Shown here: in pieces, positions 1-7,920 of the stretch | Numbering within the stretch: the first letter of the stretch is position 1 | How the letters are laid out: each line of letters opens with the position of its first letter | Assembly (NCBI RefSeq): GCF_007859655.1 | Contig: NZ_CP042304.1 | Coordinates: 2,480,001-2,544,000 of the forward strand | Length of the DNA stretch: 64,000 bases | Direction of reading: 5' to 3' | DNA from: Devosia ginsengisoli | GTDB taxonomy: Bacteria; Pseudomonadota; Alphaproteobacteria; Rhizobiales; Devosiaceae | Position numbers and translations under genes: made by a program | Notes under the pieces: model-generated | Told to the model about the DNA's origin: nothing | Seen by the model: the letters and a program-made list of their open reading frames with translations, nothing else | The model's database searches: none

Positions 1-181
1 CGCGGACGAAGGCCTGCGCAAGCATTACCTGCTCGAGCGCGAGGAGGTGTCGCTGGTGCAGGTCCTGGGCGAAGTCGGCAGCGATCGCGGCCTCAAGGAT
101 GTCGCACTGCACGAGCCCGACATCGAGGAGGTGATCCGCACCTTCTACCAGCGCCGCAACGCGGCAGCAGTCGCATCATGA
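1..181 (+). CDS. ABC transporter ATP-binding protein, C-terminal end (partial)
   Basis: Only the last 59 codons are inside the window; the gene begins upstream. The visible tail runs from ADEGLRKHYL to a TGA at 179-181 and contains no nucleotide-binding motif. It is assigned from context: the stop overlaps by ATGA the start of the first of two ABC-2 type permeases, the usual ATPase-permease-permease order of this exporter class. The end sequence (EEVIRTFYQRRN) fits the C-terminal extension of such ATPases. Substrate unknown. Confidence 0.7.
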   Translation, partial: ADEGLRKHYLLEREEVSLVQVLGEVGSDRGLKDVALHEPDIEEVIRTFYQRRNAAAVAS

Positions 182-972
182 CGGCCTATGCCGCCTTTGC
201 CCGCAGCGGCTTCCTTACCAGCCTCGCTTATCGCAACGAGGTCTGGGCCAATATTTTCGGCAAGCTGGTGCAGGTCTTTGCCCGCGTCGCCATCTGGCTG
301 GCCGTCTATGCCGGCGTCACCTCGGTCGATGGCATCAGCATTACCGACATGATCACCTATGCCCTGTTGGGCGGCGTGGTGATGGGCGCCACGCGCTATG
401 ATCGCATCGTGCGAGCCGTCGGCACTGCCCTCAAGACCGGCGATGTCGCGGTCTGGCTGCTCAAGCCCGTCCACTACCCACTCTACCTGCTGGCGGTGGA
501 AGCCGGCATGTCGGCCTATACATTCCTGCTCGCCGTCATTCCCACCATAGTCGTCGTGGCACTGATCTATGGCATGCAGCCGCCGGCCAGCCTGTTTCAT
601 GCCGCCATGTTCCTGCCCTTCTGCGCGCTGGCCTTCCTCATCCATTTCCTGTGCGCTGCCATTTTCGGCGTGCTGGCTTTCTGGCTGATGACGGTCTTCT
701 CGCTGGAATGGTTGCTGCAGAGCCTGATCGCCCTGCTGTCCGGCATGCTCGTGCCCTTCTGGTTCTTCCCTGAACCATTTGGCGCCATTGCCAGCCACCA
801 GCCTTTGGCCTGGTTGGTCTACTATCCCTCGGCAGTCTGGCTGGGCCGCCTGGATGTCGGCCAGACCCTGCTCTATTTCGGCCTCGGCCTCGTCTGGACC
901 GCCCTGCTCGCCGCCGCGCTGGCCCTGCTCTGGCGCAGCGCCTCCTCCCGCATCACCGTGCAGGGAGGCTGA
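178..972 (+). CDS. ABC-2 family permease, first subunit
   Basis: Integral membrane protein of 264 residues with about six hydrophobic segments, one of them around residues 150-195 (ALAFLIHFLCAAIFGVLAFW). It looks like the COG4587-type half of a two-permease ABC-2 exporter that works with the upstream ATPase and the next gene. The ATG at 178 overlaps the ATPase stop, so translation is probably coupled. Such three-gene units are widespread and mostly uncharacterised; export of a lipid, peptide or drug is possible, but nothing here identifies the cargo. Confidence 0.82.
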   Translation: MTAYAAFARSGFLTSLAYRNEVWANIFGKLVQVFARVAIWLAVYAGVTSVDGISITDMITYALLGGVVMGATRYDRIVRAVGTALKTGDVAVWLLKPVHYPLYLLAVEAGMSAYTFLLAVIPTIVVVALIYGMQPPASLFHAAMFLPFCALAFLIHFLCAAIFGVLAFWLMTVFSLEWLLQSLIALLSGMLVPFWFFPEPFGAIASHQPLAWLVYYPSAVWLGRLDVGQTLLYFGLGLVWTALLAAALALLWRSASSRITVQGG

Positions 973-974
973 CC

Positions 975-1775
975 ATGCTGCACCGCCTCTCCATCCTGCC
1001 ACTGCTGGTCCAGATGTATGTCAAATCGCAGATGGAATATCGCGGCGCCTTCTGGCTCGACCGGCTGGCGCAGATCGTCTCCTATGGCGCCGTGCTGACA
1101 ACCATCTGGATCCTGCTGCAGAAGTTCGAGCTGCTGGGCGGCTGGAACTGGCCGGAACTGGCTCTGCTGTTTTCCTTCCAGCTCCTCGCCTATGCCATGG
1201 GCGCCTCGGTGAGCTTCACCCAGTTGCGCGACCTCGAGGAACTGGTGCGCCTGGGTACGATCGACACCCTGCTCACCAAGCCGATCAATACCTGGGCCTA
1301 CCTGATCTTTTCCGGTCTCAATATCGGCTATGCCGGCCACATCATCCTGGCCATTCCCGTGCTGGTCTGGGCGCTCATCGCGGCGCAGGTGGACTGGTCG
1401 GTCGGCAACACGCTGTTCTTTATCTTCAGCCTGTTGAGCGCCACCATGGTCACCGGCGCGGTCATCACCATGATCGGCGCGACCGCATTGATCTGGGTCC
1501 GCTCCAACCACCTCTTCGCCATCTTCTTCGGCTTCTGGGAACTGACACGCTACCCGCTCAACATCTTCCCTTCCGGCATTCAGGTGGTGATGCTGACAAT
1601 CGTACCGCTGGCCTATATCAGCGCCGTGCCGGTGGCCGTGCTGCTCGGCAAGCCTGTGCCGCTGCTCGGCACCTTCGCCGCGCCAGTCGCGCTGCTGGCC
1701 GGCCCGATCCTCGTGCTGATCGCCATCGCCCACTGGCGCTACGCACTCACCCGCTACCAGGGCGCCGGCGGCTAG
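975..1775 (+). CDS. ABC-2 family permease, second subunit
   Basis: 266 residues, strongly hydrophobic, about six membrane segments. It starts two bases after the stop of the previous permease and completes the ATPase-permease-permease set. The sequence features LRDLEELVRLGTIDTLLTKP, a cytoplasmic loop pattern typical of the COG3694-type partner subunit, and FWELTRYPLNIFP. Family assignment rests on pairing and topology; substrate unknown. Confidence 0.82.
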   Translation: MLHRLSILPLLVQMYVKSQMEYRGAFWLDRLAQIVSYGAVLTTIWILLQKFELLGGWNWPELALLFSFQLLAYAMGASVSFTQLRDLEELVRLGTIDTLLTKPINTWAYLIFSGLNIGYAGHIILAIPVLVWALIAAQVDWSVGNTLFFIFSLLSATMVTGAVITMIGATALIWVRSNHLFAIFFGFWELTRYPLNIFPSGIQVVMLTIVPLAYISAVPVAVLLGKPVPLLGTFAAPVALLAGPILVLIAIAHWRYALTRYQGAGG

Positions 1776-1874
1776 ATTGCCCGGCACTACGCATTATCCC
1801 TTATGGGACTTGTCCCAATTGTGATTGCCGCAAGCCTGACCGATCTTGCGCGCCATTCCGTGGGAGGGGGCCCC

Positions 1875-2126
1875 ATGAAATCCAGCTATCAGTTCCGGAT
1901 CGACCCGCAGATGCAAAAGCAGGTCGATCTCGAGCACGAACACGACACGCTCGTCGTCCGCATCGCCTATCGCGTCGGCAATTCGGTGCGCCGCAGCGAG
2001 ATTCGCTTCCCCGTCATCGGCACCTCCCGCTTCGAGCCCGATGCCCACGGCGTCCGCGTCATCTATCGCACCTGCCCCTTCCCCATTCTCCCCTGGCTGA
2101 CCATCCCCCGCTCCCGCTTCTTCTGA
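1875..2126 (+). CDS. small hypothetical protein, 83 aa
   Basis: The ATG at 1875 is preceded by a purine-rich run (TGGGAGGGGG at 1861-1870). An in-frame start at 1803 exists but has no ribosome site. The protein (MKSSYQFRIDPQMQKQ...) is polar with many charged residues and no signal peptide or membrane segment. It lies between the ABC-2 exporter and the tct promoter. I do not recognise the family; it could be a non-coding ORF. Confidence 0.45.
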   Translation: MKSSYQFRIDPQMQKQVDLEHEHDTLVVRIAYRVGNSVRRSEIRFPVIGTSRFEPDAHGVRVIYRTCPFPILPWLTIPRSRFF

Positions 2127-2164
2127 TCCAGTGGGTAGCCCGGCCGGTTGTGATCGGCCTGCGG

Positions 2165-2193
2165 TTGACGCGTCGTCCTTTGCTGATATATCA
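2165..2193 (+). promoter_or_regulatory. Promoter and palindromic operator of the tct / sugar-acid operon
   Basis: TTGACG at 2165-2170 and TATATC at 2187-2192 form a sigma70-like pair with 16-bp spacing. The -10 overlaps a perfect palindrome TGATATATCA (2184-2193). FCD-type GntR regulators commonly bind short palindromes of this kind, and a GntR/FCD gene lies in this operon, so autoregulation is a reasonable inference. A strong ribosome site (GGGAGGAG) follows before the tctC ATG. Confidence 0.5.
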
Positions 2194-2220
2194 ACGCATA
2201 TCAAAAGGGAGGAGCCCAAG

Positions 2221-3189
2221 ATGAAATCTGCGAATCTGTTTGGCGTCGGCCTTGTGCTGACCGCGAGTCTGATTGCCATGGTGCCGGCAATGGCCCAGCA
2301 ATGGCCCGAGCGGCCGATCACGCTGATCGCGCCCGCCGGTGCCGGTGGTGGCACCGATGCGACCGCGCGACTTCTGGCACTGGGGCTCGAACAGCAGCTC
2401 GGCCAGCCCGTCAATGTCGTCAACCAGGGTCAGGGCGGCGGCGTTGTCGGCTTCACCTCGATTACAACCGCCGAGCCCGATGGCTACACCCTCGGCGTGA
2501 TCTACAATTTTGCCCACTACAGCCCGATGGGCCAGGGCGATTTCGACGCCGCGGACATGACGCCGATCGGCCAGTTCAACTTCGATCCGGCGGGCTTCCA
2601 TGTCCGCACGGAATCCGAATGGGCCAACGTCACCCAGGCGCTCGATGCCATCAAGGCCGATCCCGGCGCCTATGACATTGCCTGCGGCGGCGGCTGCGGC
2701 GGGTCCTGGCCGCTGGCCTTCGCCAGCCTGCTCAACACCTATGAGGTCGACCTGTCCCAGGTGCGGATGATTTCCGGCCAGGGTGCTGCGGCGGCTCTCC
2801 AGGAAATGGTGGCCGGCGGCTTCGACGTGGTGCCTAGTTCGGTGCCCGAAGCAGGATCGCTGATCGAGGCAGGTCTTGTGCGTGGCCTCGCCGTGTTCGG
2901 TTCGGAACGGCTCGCGGCCTTCCCTGATATCCCCACGCTTGAGGAAGAAACCGGTCTGGTACTCGAGCTTGGCGCGTGGCGCGGCCTGGTCGGCCCGGCC
3001 GGACTGCCCGAGGACGTGGTAGCCAAGCTCAAGACGGCGCTCGAAGCGGTCTATAACGACCCCGAGTTCCAGAACGCCATGACCGAGCGCGGCTTCGGCC
3101 TCCGCTGGCGCGACGCCGACGACTTCGGCGCCTTCATGGCCGAGGAAGAAACCAGCGTCCGTGAACTGGTTCGCGTTCTCGGTCTATAA
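2221..3189 (+). CDS. tctC: Tripartite tricarboxylate transporter (TTT) substrate-binding protein
   Basis: Periplasmic binding protein of the TctC/Bug family, 322 residues (normal length). The ATG at 2221 follows GGGAGGAG. A signal peptide is evident (residues 1-25, ending ALA-like at AMAQQ). The mature start QQWPERPITLIAPAGAGGGT is the family hallmark, including the glycine-rich ligand loop. It delivers an organic acid to the TctAB channel encoded downstream. Neighbouring catabolic genes (dgoD and a DHDPS-fold lyase) suggest a sugar acid rather than citrate. A stable hairpin follows the stop, probably allowing higher expression of this subunit. Confidence 0.9.
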   Translation: MKSANLFGVGLVLTASLIAMVPAMAQQWPERPITLIAPAGAGGGTDATARLLALGLEQQLGQPVNVVNQGQGGGVVGFTSITTAEPDGYTLGVIYNFAHYSPMGQGDFDAADMTPIGQFNFDPAGFHVRTESEWANVTQALDAIKADPGAYDIACGGGCGGSWPLAFASLLNTYEVDLSQVRMISGQGAAAALQEMVAGGFDVVPSSVPEAGSLIEAGLVRGLAVFGSERLAAFPDIPTLEEETGLVLELGAWRGLVGPAGLPEDVVAKLKTALEAVYNDPEFQNAMTERGFGLRWRDADDFGAFMAEEETSVRELVRVLGL

Positions 3190-3208
3190 CGCGACCTGCG
3201 GCAAATCC

Positions 3209-3235
3209 CCGGCTCCGCCCATTGGGCGGGGCCGG
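3209..3235 (+). terminator. Intercistronic hairpin after tctC
   Basis: A 12-bp stem (CCGGCTCCGCCC at 3209-3220 with GGGCGGGGCCGG at 3224-3235, one G-U pair) closes a 3-base loop. There is no downstream T-run, so it is more likely an mRNA 3'-end stabiliser or attenuator than a full terminator. Its place between the binding protein and the membrane subunits is typical. Confidence 0.55.
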
Positions 3236-3263
3236 TTGCCAGGTGCATGAAGGAGGAACGGCG

Positions 3264-3758
3264 ATGCAACTCGGTCAACTGAGTGTCGCGGGTGGCTTCG
3301 GGCTGCTCGGCGCCACCATCATCGTCAACACTGCGAGCCTCCCGCCGGTGGCTCATATCGAGTTCGGTCCGGCACTGTTCCCCACGATCGTGGGCTGGGT
3401 CATGATCGCCCTTTCCGGCCTTGCTGCATTCGATGCCCTGCGCAGTCCTGCCGTCGAGACGGGCGCGGACGAGGATGAGCCTTCCGAGCCGCTCGACCAC
3501 CACCGGATCATCCTCTTTGCCGCCTTTGGCGCAGCACCGCTGATCTACGTCGCCCTCGCGCCAATCCTCGGCTTCCTGCTGACCATGCCCCTCATCGTGG
3601 GCGGACTGGCCTTCGTCGCATCCGGCAAGCCGGGGCGTTCGATCCTGCTTGGCCTGGGACTGACGGCCTTGCTGCATATCGTTTTCTACCAGGTGCTGCG
3701 CGTCACCCTGCCATGGGGCGTGCTGACTGATTATGCGGGTGTTCTGACATGGAGATAA
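3264..3758 (+). CDS. tctB: TTT transporter small membrane subunit
   Basis: 164-residue membrane protein with four hydrophobic segments, matching the TctB fold and size. The ATG at 3264 is chosen because GAAGGAGG lies just upstream; an upstream in-frame start at 3222 would run through the ribosome site. The gene overlaps tctA by 10 bp. TctB is the poorly conserved partner of TctA in the proton/sodium-driven uptake complex. Identification relies on size, topology and position between tctC and tctA. Confidence 0.85.
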   Translation: MQLGQLSVAGGFGLLGATIIVNTASLPPVAHIEFGPALFPTIVGWVMIALSGLAAFDALRSPAVETGADEDEPSEPLDHHRIILFAAFGAAPLIYVALAPILGFLLTMPLIVGGLAFVASGKPGRSILLGLGLTALLHIVFYQVLRVTLPWGVLTDYAGVLTWR

Positions 3759-5245
3759 TTGGTCAGGCATTTCTGCAACTGATGACGCCACAGGTTATGC
3801 TCATCATGCTCGGGGCCAGCGTCTATGGCCTGACCATGGGCGCCATCCCGGGCCTCAGCGCATCCATGGCCGTGGCATTGGTCATCCCGATCGCCTTCTT
3901 CCTCGATCCGGTGCCGGCATTGGCCGGCGTGGTGACACTGTCTGCCATGGCGATCTTTGCCGGCGACCTGCCGGGCGCCTTGCTCCGTATTCCCGGCACG
4001 CCGGCTTCTGCCGCCTATGTCGATGATTCCTACCTCATGGTGCGCAGGGGCCAGGGCGGGCTGGCTCTGGGCCTGTGCGTGATCTGCTCGGCCATTGGCG
4101 GTGTCGTCGGTGCGCTGGTGCTCATGGGTGCGGCCCCCGCCGTCGCCCGGATCGCGTTGCAGTTTTCCAGCTACGAAAAATTCTGGCTCGCCTGTCTTGG
4201 CCTGACGGCCGCCGTCGCCGTGAGCGGCGGCAAGTGGTATAAGGGCGGCATCAGCCTGATGCTCGGTCTTGCCATCGCCCAGGTCGGCCTCGATCCGGTT
4301 TCGGGACAGATGCGTCTGACCTTCGGAAACAGCAATCTCATCGGTGGCCTGGCCTTCATTCCGGTCCTCATCGGCATGTTCGCCATCCCCGAAGTGCTGC
4401 GCTATGCCCTGGCCCCGCGCGAAATCGCGCCGCCGCCGATCCAGGCACTCGGCAACCTGCTGGCCGGCGTCGGCTCGACGCTCCGCCGCCTCAAGGGTGA
4501 CCTGGTGCAGGGCTCGGCGGTCGGTGTGGTGATCGGCGCCATTCCCGGTGCCGGAGCCGACATTGCCGCCTACATTTCCTACGCAATTTCGAAGCGTTTC
4601 TCCAAGGTCGGCGACGAGTACGGCAAGGGCGTTCCCGATGCGCTGGTTGCGGCCACGACCTCGAACAATGCCGCAGTCGGCGGCGCCATGATTCCGGCCA
4701 CCGTCTTCGGCATTCCCGGCGACAGCCTGACCGCGATCATCATCGGCGTCTTCTTCCTCAAGGGACTCAATCCCGGGCCGACGGTCTTCATCGAGAATGC
4801 GCTGCTGATCAATACCGTGTTCATGGCGTTCTTTGTCGCCAATATACTGATGGTGCCGCTCGGCCTGCTCGCGACCAGTGCCTTCCAGCGCGTGATCCGC
4901 GTGCCGCGCTACATGCTGATGCCGGCGGTGCTGGCCTTCTGCATCATCGGTGCCTTCGCCGTCGAAAACACGCATTTCGCCATCGTCACCATGCTGATCC
5001 TCGGGCTCGTGGCCTTCGTGATGGAGAAGTATCAATATCCCCTGGCGCCGGCGATCCTCGGCCTGGTTCTGGGACCGATGCTCGAGGAGACGTTCCTCAA
5101 TTCGCTCATCCGGGCGCGCGGAAACGTCCTGGCCTTTGTCGAGCGTCCGCTCTCCATGGGCCTGGCAGCGCTGACGCTCGTTATCTGCATCACACCCTTG
5201 GCCATGTTCATCTGGCGCAAGGCCCGGAGCACACGAACCGCATGA
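3749..5245 (+). CDS. tctA: TTT transporter large membrane subunit
   Basis: 498-residue polytopic inner-membrane protein with about 12 helices. It shows TctA landmarks: GAIPGLSASM near the N-terminus, GALLRIPGTPASA (~85), GAIPGAGADIAAYISYAISK (~265) and TVFGIPGDSLTA (~330), the two duplicated glycine/proline loops thought to form the translocation path. Works with TctC and TctB in secondary uptake of a carboxylate. The last four bases overlap the start of the GntR regulator, so the regulator is in the same transcript. Confidence 0.93.
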   Translation: MEIIGQAFLQLMTPQVMLIMLGASVYGLTMGAIPGLSASMAVALVIPIAFFLDPVPALAGVVTLSAMAIFAGDLPGALLRIPGTPASAAYVDDSYLMVRRGQGGLALGLCVICSAIGGVVGALVLMGAAPAVARIALQFSSYEKFWLACLGLTAAVAVSGGKWYKGGISLMLGLAIAQVGLDPVSGQMRLTFGNSNLIGGLAFIPVLIGMFAIPEVLRYALAPREIAPPPIQALGNLLAGVGSTLRRLKGDLVQGSAVGVVIGAIPGAGADIAAYISYAISKRFSKVGDEYGKGVPDALVAATTSNNAAVGGAMIPATVFGIPGDSLTAIIIGVFFLKGLNPGPTVFIENALLINTVFMAFFVANILMVPLGLLATSAFQRVIRVPRYMLMPAVLAFCIIGAFAVENTHFAIVTMLILGLVAFVMEKYQYPLAPAILGLVLGPMLEETFLNSLIRARGNVLAFVERPLSMGLAALTLVICITPLAMFIWRKARSTRTA

Positions 5246-5919
5246 GCGCCGTTGGCTATCTGACCGAAAGTCTGGCGGATGCCGCCTTCCAGGTGATCGA
5301 GGAAAAGATCGTCACGCTGGAACTGGCGCCGGGCAGCCGGGTTACCGAGCGGGCATTGTGCGACCTGACCGGTTTCGGCCGCACGCCGGTGCGCGAGGCG
5401 CTACTGCGCCTGTCGCAGGGCTTCCTGATCGAAATCCTGCCGCGCAACGGCATCCTGATCGCGCCGATGGATTTCGAGGTGATCGTGATGACGCTCGAAG
5501 TGCGCCGCCATGTCGAGCGCCTGATCGTCGAGCGCGCCGCGCGCTATTCCGACGACCGCGACCGGCGCAAGCTCGATAGCCTGCGCGCCGCGTTCCAGGA
5601 CGCGACCGATCGCGGGGACGCACTGGCCTTCATTCGCACCGACAATCTGCTGAACCAGACCCTCAATGCGGCGGCGCGGCATCCGGTCGCCACCAAGGTT
5701 GCCCAGCCATTGCACAGCGTCAGCCGGCGCATGGGCTTCGCGATCGGCCGGGCCAATGGGGCAGGCTTCGATGTGACGGGACCGGGGCATCAGCGGCTGA
5801 TCCAGGCGGTGGTAGCGGGCGACGTGCCGGCCAGCCTCACGGCGCTCGATGAATTGCTCGACGCTGTCGATGCGCTCAAGCAGATCTATTCGGCGATGGG
5901 AGAACCGCGTGCCTTCTGA
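5242..5919 (+). CDS. GntR family transcriptional regulator (FCD/FadR subgroup)
   Basis: 225 residues. N-terminal winged helix (residues ~10-75: VTERALCDLTGFGRTPVREA, the canonical GntR recognition region) and an all-helical C-terminal FCD-type ligand domain. It is embedded between transporter and enzyme genes (ATGA with tctA), so it probably senses the imported acid or an intermediate and controls this operon. Its likely operator is the palindrome overlapping the -10 upstream of tctC. Confidence 0.88.
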   Translation: MSAVGYLTESLADAAFQVIEEKIVTLELAPGSRVTERALCDLTGFGRTPVREALLRLSQGFLIEILPRNGILIAPMDFEVIVMTLEVRRHVERLIVERAARYSDDRDRRKLDSLRAAFQDATDRGDALAFIRTDNLLNQTLNAAARHPVATKVAQPLHSVSRRMGFAIGRANGAGFDVTGPGHQRLIQAVVAGDVPASLTALDELLDAVDALKQIYSAMGEPRAF

Positions 5920-6925
5920 TCCAGCCTCCGCACTCAGGCGCATCGCCTTATACGGCTCGGCCTTCGCCGACCGGCTGGATCAGGTGCAGGCTCTGCTGGG
6001 GGACGGCTTTGAAACCGTTCACGTGCCGGCCGATCTCGGCCAGGCCGAAACTGCGCAGGCGCTCGGCGACGCCTACGCCGTGATTGCAGTCAGCACGGTG
6101 GAAGGATTGCCGCTGCCGCAGGGCTTGAAGCTGCTGCAGGTGCCCGGGATCGGCTGGGACGGCGTCAAGGTCGAGCATGTGCCGGCTTCGGCCAGCATCG
6201 CCAATGTGGCGGGGCACGAGATCGCCGTTGCCGAATATTGCCTCGCCCAGATGCTCGACTGGTGCCACCGGCTGCGCGCAGCGGATGCGGAATTTCGCGC
6301 CGGCTCGTGGGCGCGCTCGAGCCGCTATGGCGGCGGGCCGCATCGCGAACTGCGCGGCTCGACAGTCGGCATCATCGGCTATGGCGGCATCGGCCGCGAG
6401 CTGGCGCGGATGCTGAAAGCCCTCGGCGTGCGCGTCGTTGCGGCCAATCGGAGCGCATCGGCATTCGACGACCTGGTCGATGCGGGCTTCGCCCTTGCCG
6501 ATATCCCGGCAATGCTGGAGCAATGCAATTTCGCCATCGTCGCGGCAGCGCTGACGCCACAAACCGAAGGCCTGATCGGCCAGGAGGCACTCGAAGCGCT
6601 CGGCCCCGATGGCGTGCTGGTGAATGTGGCACGAGGCCCCGTTGTCGCCGAACAGGCGCTCTATGATTCACTTGCCGATGGGCGGCTGGGCGGCGCGGTG
6701 ATCGACGTCTGGTATCGCTATCCCGACCGGCTCGACGCTGCCGACCGCGCGCCGTCGCGGTTCGATTTCGCGGCGCTGCCCAATGTGGTGATGACGCCGC
6801 ACATCTCGGGATGGACAGAGGGCACCGCGTCCCGGCGCGTCGCCATCATCGCGGAAAACCTGCGTCGCGCGGCGGCCGGCGATCCACTGCTTAACGTCGT
6901 GGCCATGGGAACGCGCACCGCGTGA
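5909..6925 (+). CDS. D-isomer-specific 2-hydroxyacid dehydrogenase family protein
   Basis: 338 residues from a GTG at 5909 (GGAGA five bases upstream; overlaps the regulator by 11 bp). The Rossmann NAD(P) motif GIIGYGGIGRELARM lies near residue 150, the substrate Arg in VNVARGPVV (~235) and the catalytic His in TPHISGW. The usual catalytic Glu (LDVFxxEP) is replaced in IDVWYRYP, so the acid/base pair may differ. Expected to reduce or oxidise a 2-keto/2-hydroxy acid such as a glyoxylate- or hydroxypyruvate-like product of the neighbouring pathway. Exact substrate unknown. Confidence 0.85.
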   Translation: MPSDPASALRRIALYGSAFADRLDQVQALLGDGFETVHVPADLGQAETAQALGDAYAVIAVSTVEGLPLPQGLKLLQVPGIGWDGVKVEHVPASASIANVAGHEIAVAEYCLAQMLDWCHRLRAADAEFRAGSWARSSRYGGGPHRELRGSTVGIIGYGGIGRELARMLKALGVRVVAANRSASAFDDLVDAGFALADIPAMLEQCNFAIVAAALTPQTEGLIGQEALEALGPDGVLVNVARGPVVAEQALYDSLADGRLGGAVIDVWYRYPDRLDAADRAPSRFDFAALPNVVMTPHISGWTEGTASRRVAIIAENLRRAAAGDPLLNVVAMGTRTA

Positions 6926-6972
6926 TCGCAATCGGGCGACCGTTTTGGCGCGCCCTTTCAGGAGGAAAAAGA

Positions 6973-7920
6973 GTGTCGCTGCTGCCAGGGGGCGTCCATC
7001 CCATTATCTATGCCTTGTTCGATGCCGAGGGGCAGCTCGACCGGCAGGCCATGCGCCGCCAGGTCGAGGTCTGCATCGCGCAGGGTGCCGTCGGCATCGC
7101 CACGCTCGGCCTTGCCACCGAGGTGCGCTTCCTCAGCGATGCCCAGCAGCGCCAGCTTGTCGAATGGAATGTCGAAGACATAGCCGGGCGGGTGCCGCTC
7201 GGCGTGACGATCTTCGCACAGACGCCGGATGAGCAGATCGAGCGCGTTCATCATGCCGCCGCCGCGGGTGCCGACTGGGTGGTGTTGCAGCCGCCTGCCA
7301 GTGCCGTGGACGAGACGAGCCTGGTTGCCGCCTTTTCGCGCGTGCTCGAAGCCTCGACAATGCCGGCGGCCCTGCAGAACATGCCGCAATTCATCGGCGT
7401 GGGATTGGGCGTCGAGGCCATTGCCGACCTTGCGGCGCGACACAAGCGGCTCATCGGGGTCAAGCAGGAGGTTTCGGCAACCGAAACGGCCGAACTCGTC
7501 GCCCGGCTTGCGGGACGTGCGCAGGTCTTGTCGGGACGTGGCGGCATCGAACTTGTCGACTGCATGGCGGCGGGGGTCGCGGGAAATATTCCGGCGCCCG
7601 AATATGCCGACTACCTCGTCACGCTGTGGGATCATATGAGCGCTGGCCGCGAAGACGAAGCGCGCGACGTCTATCGGCGCATATTGCCGATAGCGACCTT
7701 CGTGCTGCAATCGCTCGAGGCGCTGACGACCTATGGCAAGCTGCTGTTCTGCCTGCGTTACGATATCGCCTTCCACCAGCGCGCCGGCGCCATGGCCCCT
7801 ACCGCCTTCGGGCTGAAGGCACTGGAAGGCCACGCGCGCGGACTGGGGATCGACACCTCCAGCTGGCATGCGCAGCTGGCATCGGTTCTCGACACGCAAA
7901 ACCAGGGCTCGCAGCAATGA
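6973..7920 (+). CDS. Dihydrodipicolinate synthase / N-acetylneuraminate lyase fold protein
   Basis: 315 residues from a GTG at 6973 behind a strong ribosome site (AGGAGGAAAAA). It has the (beta/alpha)8 aldolase fold of the DHDPS family. The Schiff-base Lys is in RLIGVKQEVS (~residue 164), and GRGGIELVDCMAAGVAG matches the C-terminal barrel signature. The catalytic Tyr motif (YN.P) appears as QNMP, so the Tyr is replaced by Gln, and the GTTGE loop is altered to TLGLATE. It is therefore unlikely to be lysine-pathway DapA. The operon suggests a 2-keto-3-deoxy sugar acid aldolase or dehydratase. ATGA overlap with dgoD. Confidence 0.85.
   Translation: MSLLPGGVHPIIYALFDAEGQLDRQAMRRQVEVCIAQGAVGIATLGLATEVRFLSDAQQRQLVEWNVEDIAGRVPLGVTIFAQTPDEQIERVHHAAAAGADWVVLQPPASAVDETSLVAAFSRVLEASTMPAALQNMPQFIGVGLGVEAIADLAARHKRLIGVKQEVSATETAELVARLAGRAQVLSGRGGIELVDCMAAGVAGNIPAPEYADYLVTLWDHMSAGREDEARDVYRRILPIATFVLQSLEALTTYGKLLFCLRYDIAFHQRAGAMAPTAFGLKALEGHARGLGIDTSSWHAQLASVLDTQNQGSQQ

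Noticed and set aside
779..2224. A 481-codon plus-strand frame overlapping the two ABC-2 permeases
   Set aside because: Out of frame with two well-supported membrane proteins; composition Arg/Pro/Ala-rich as expected for a shifted frame.
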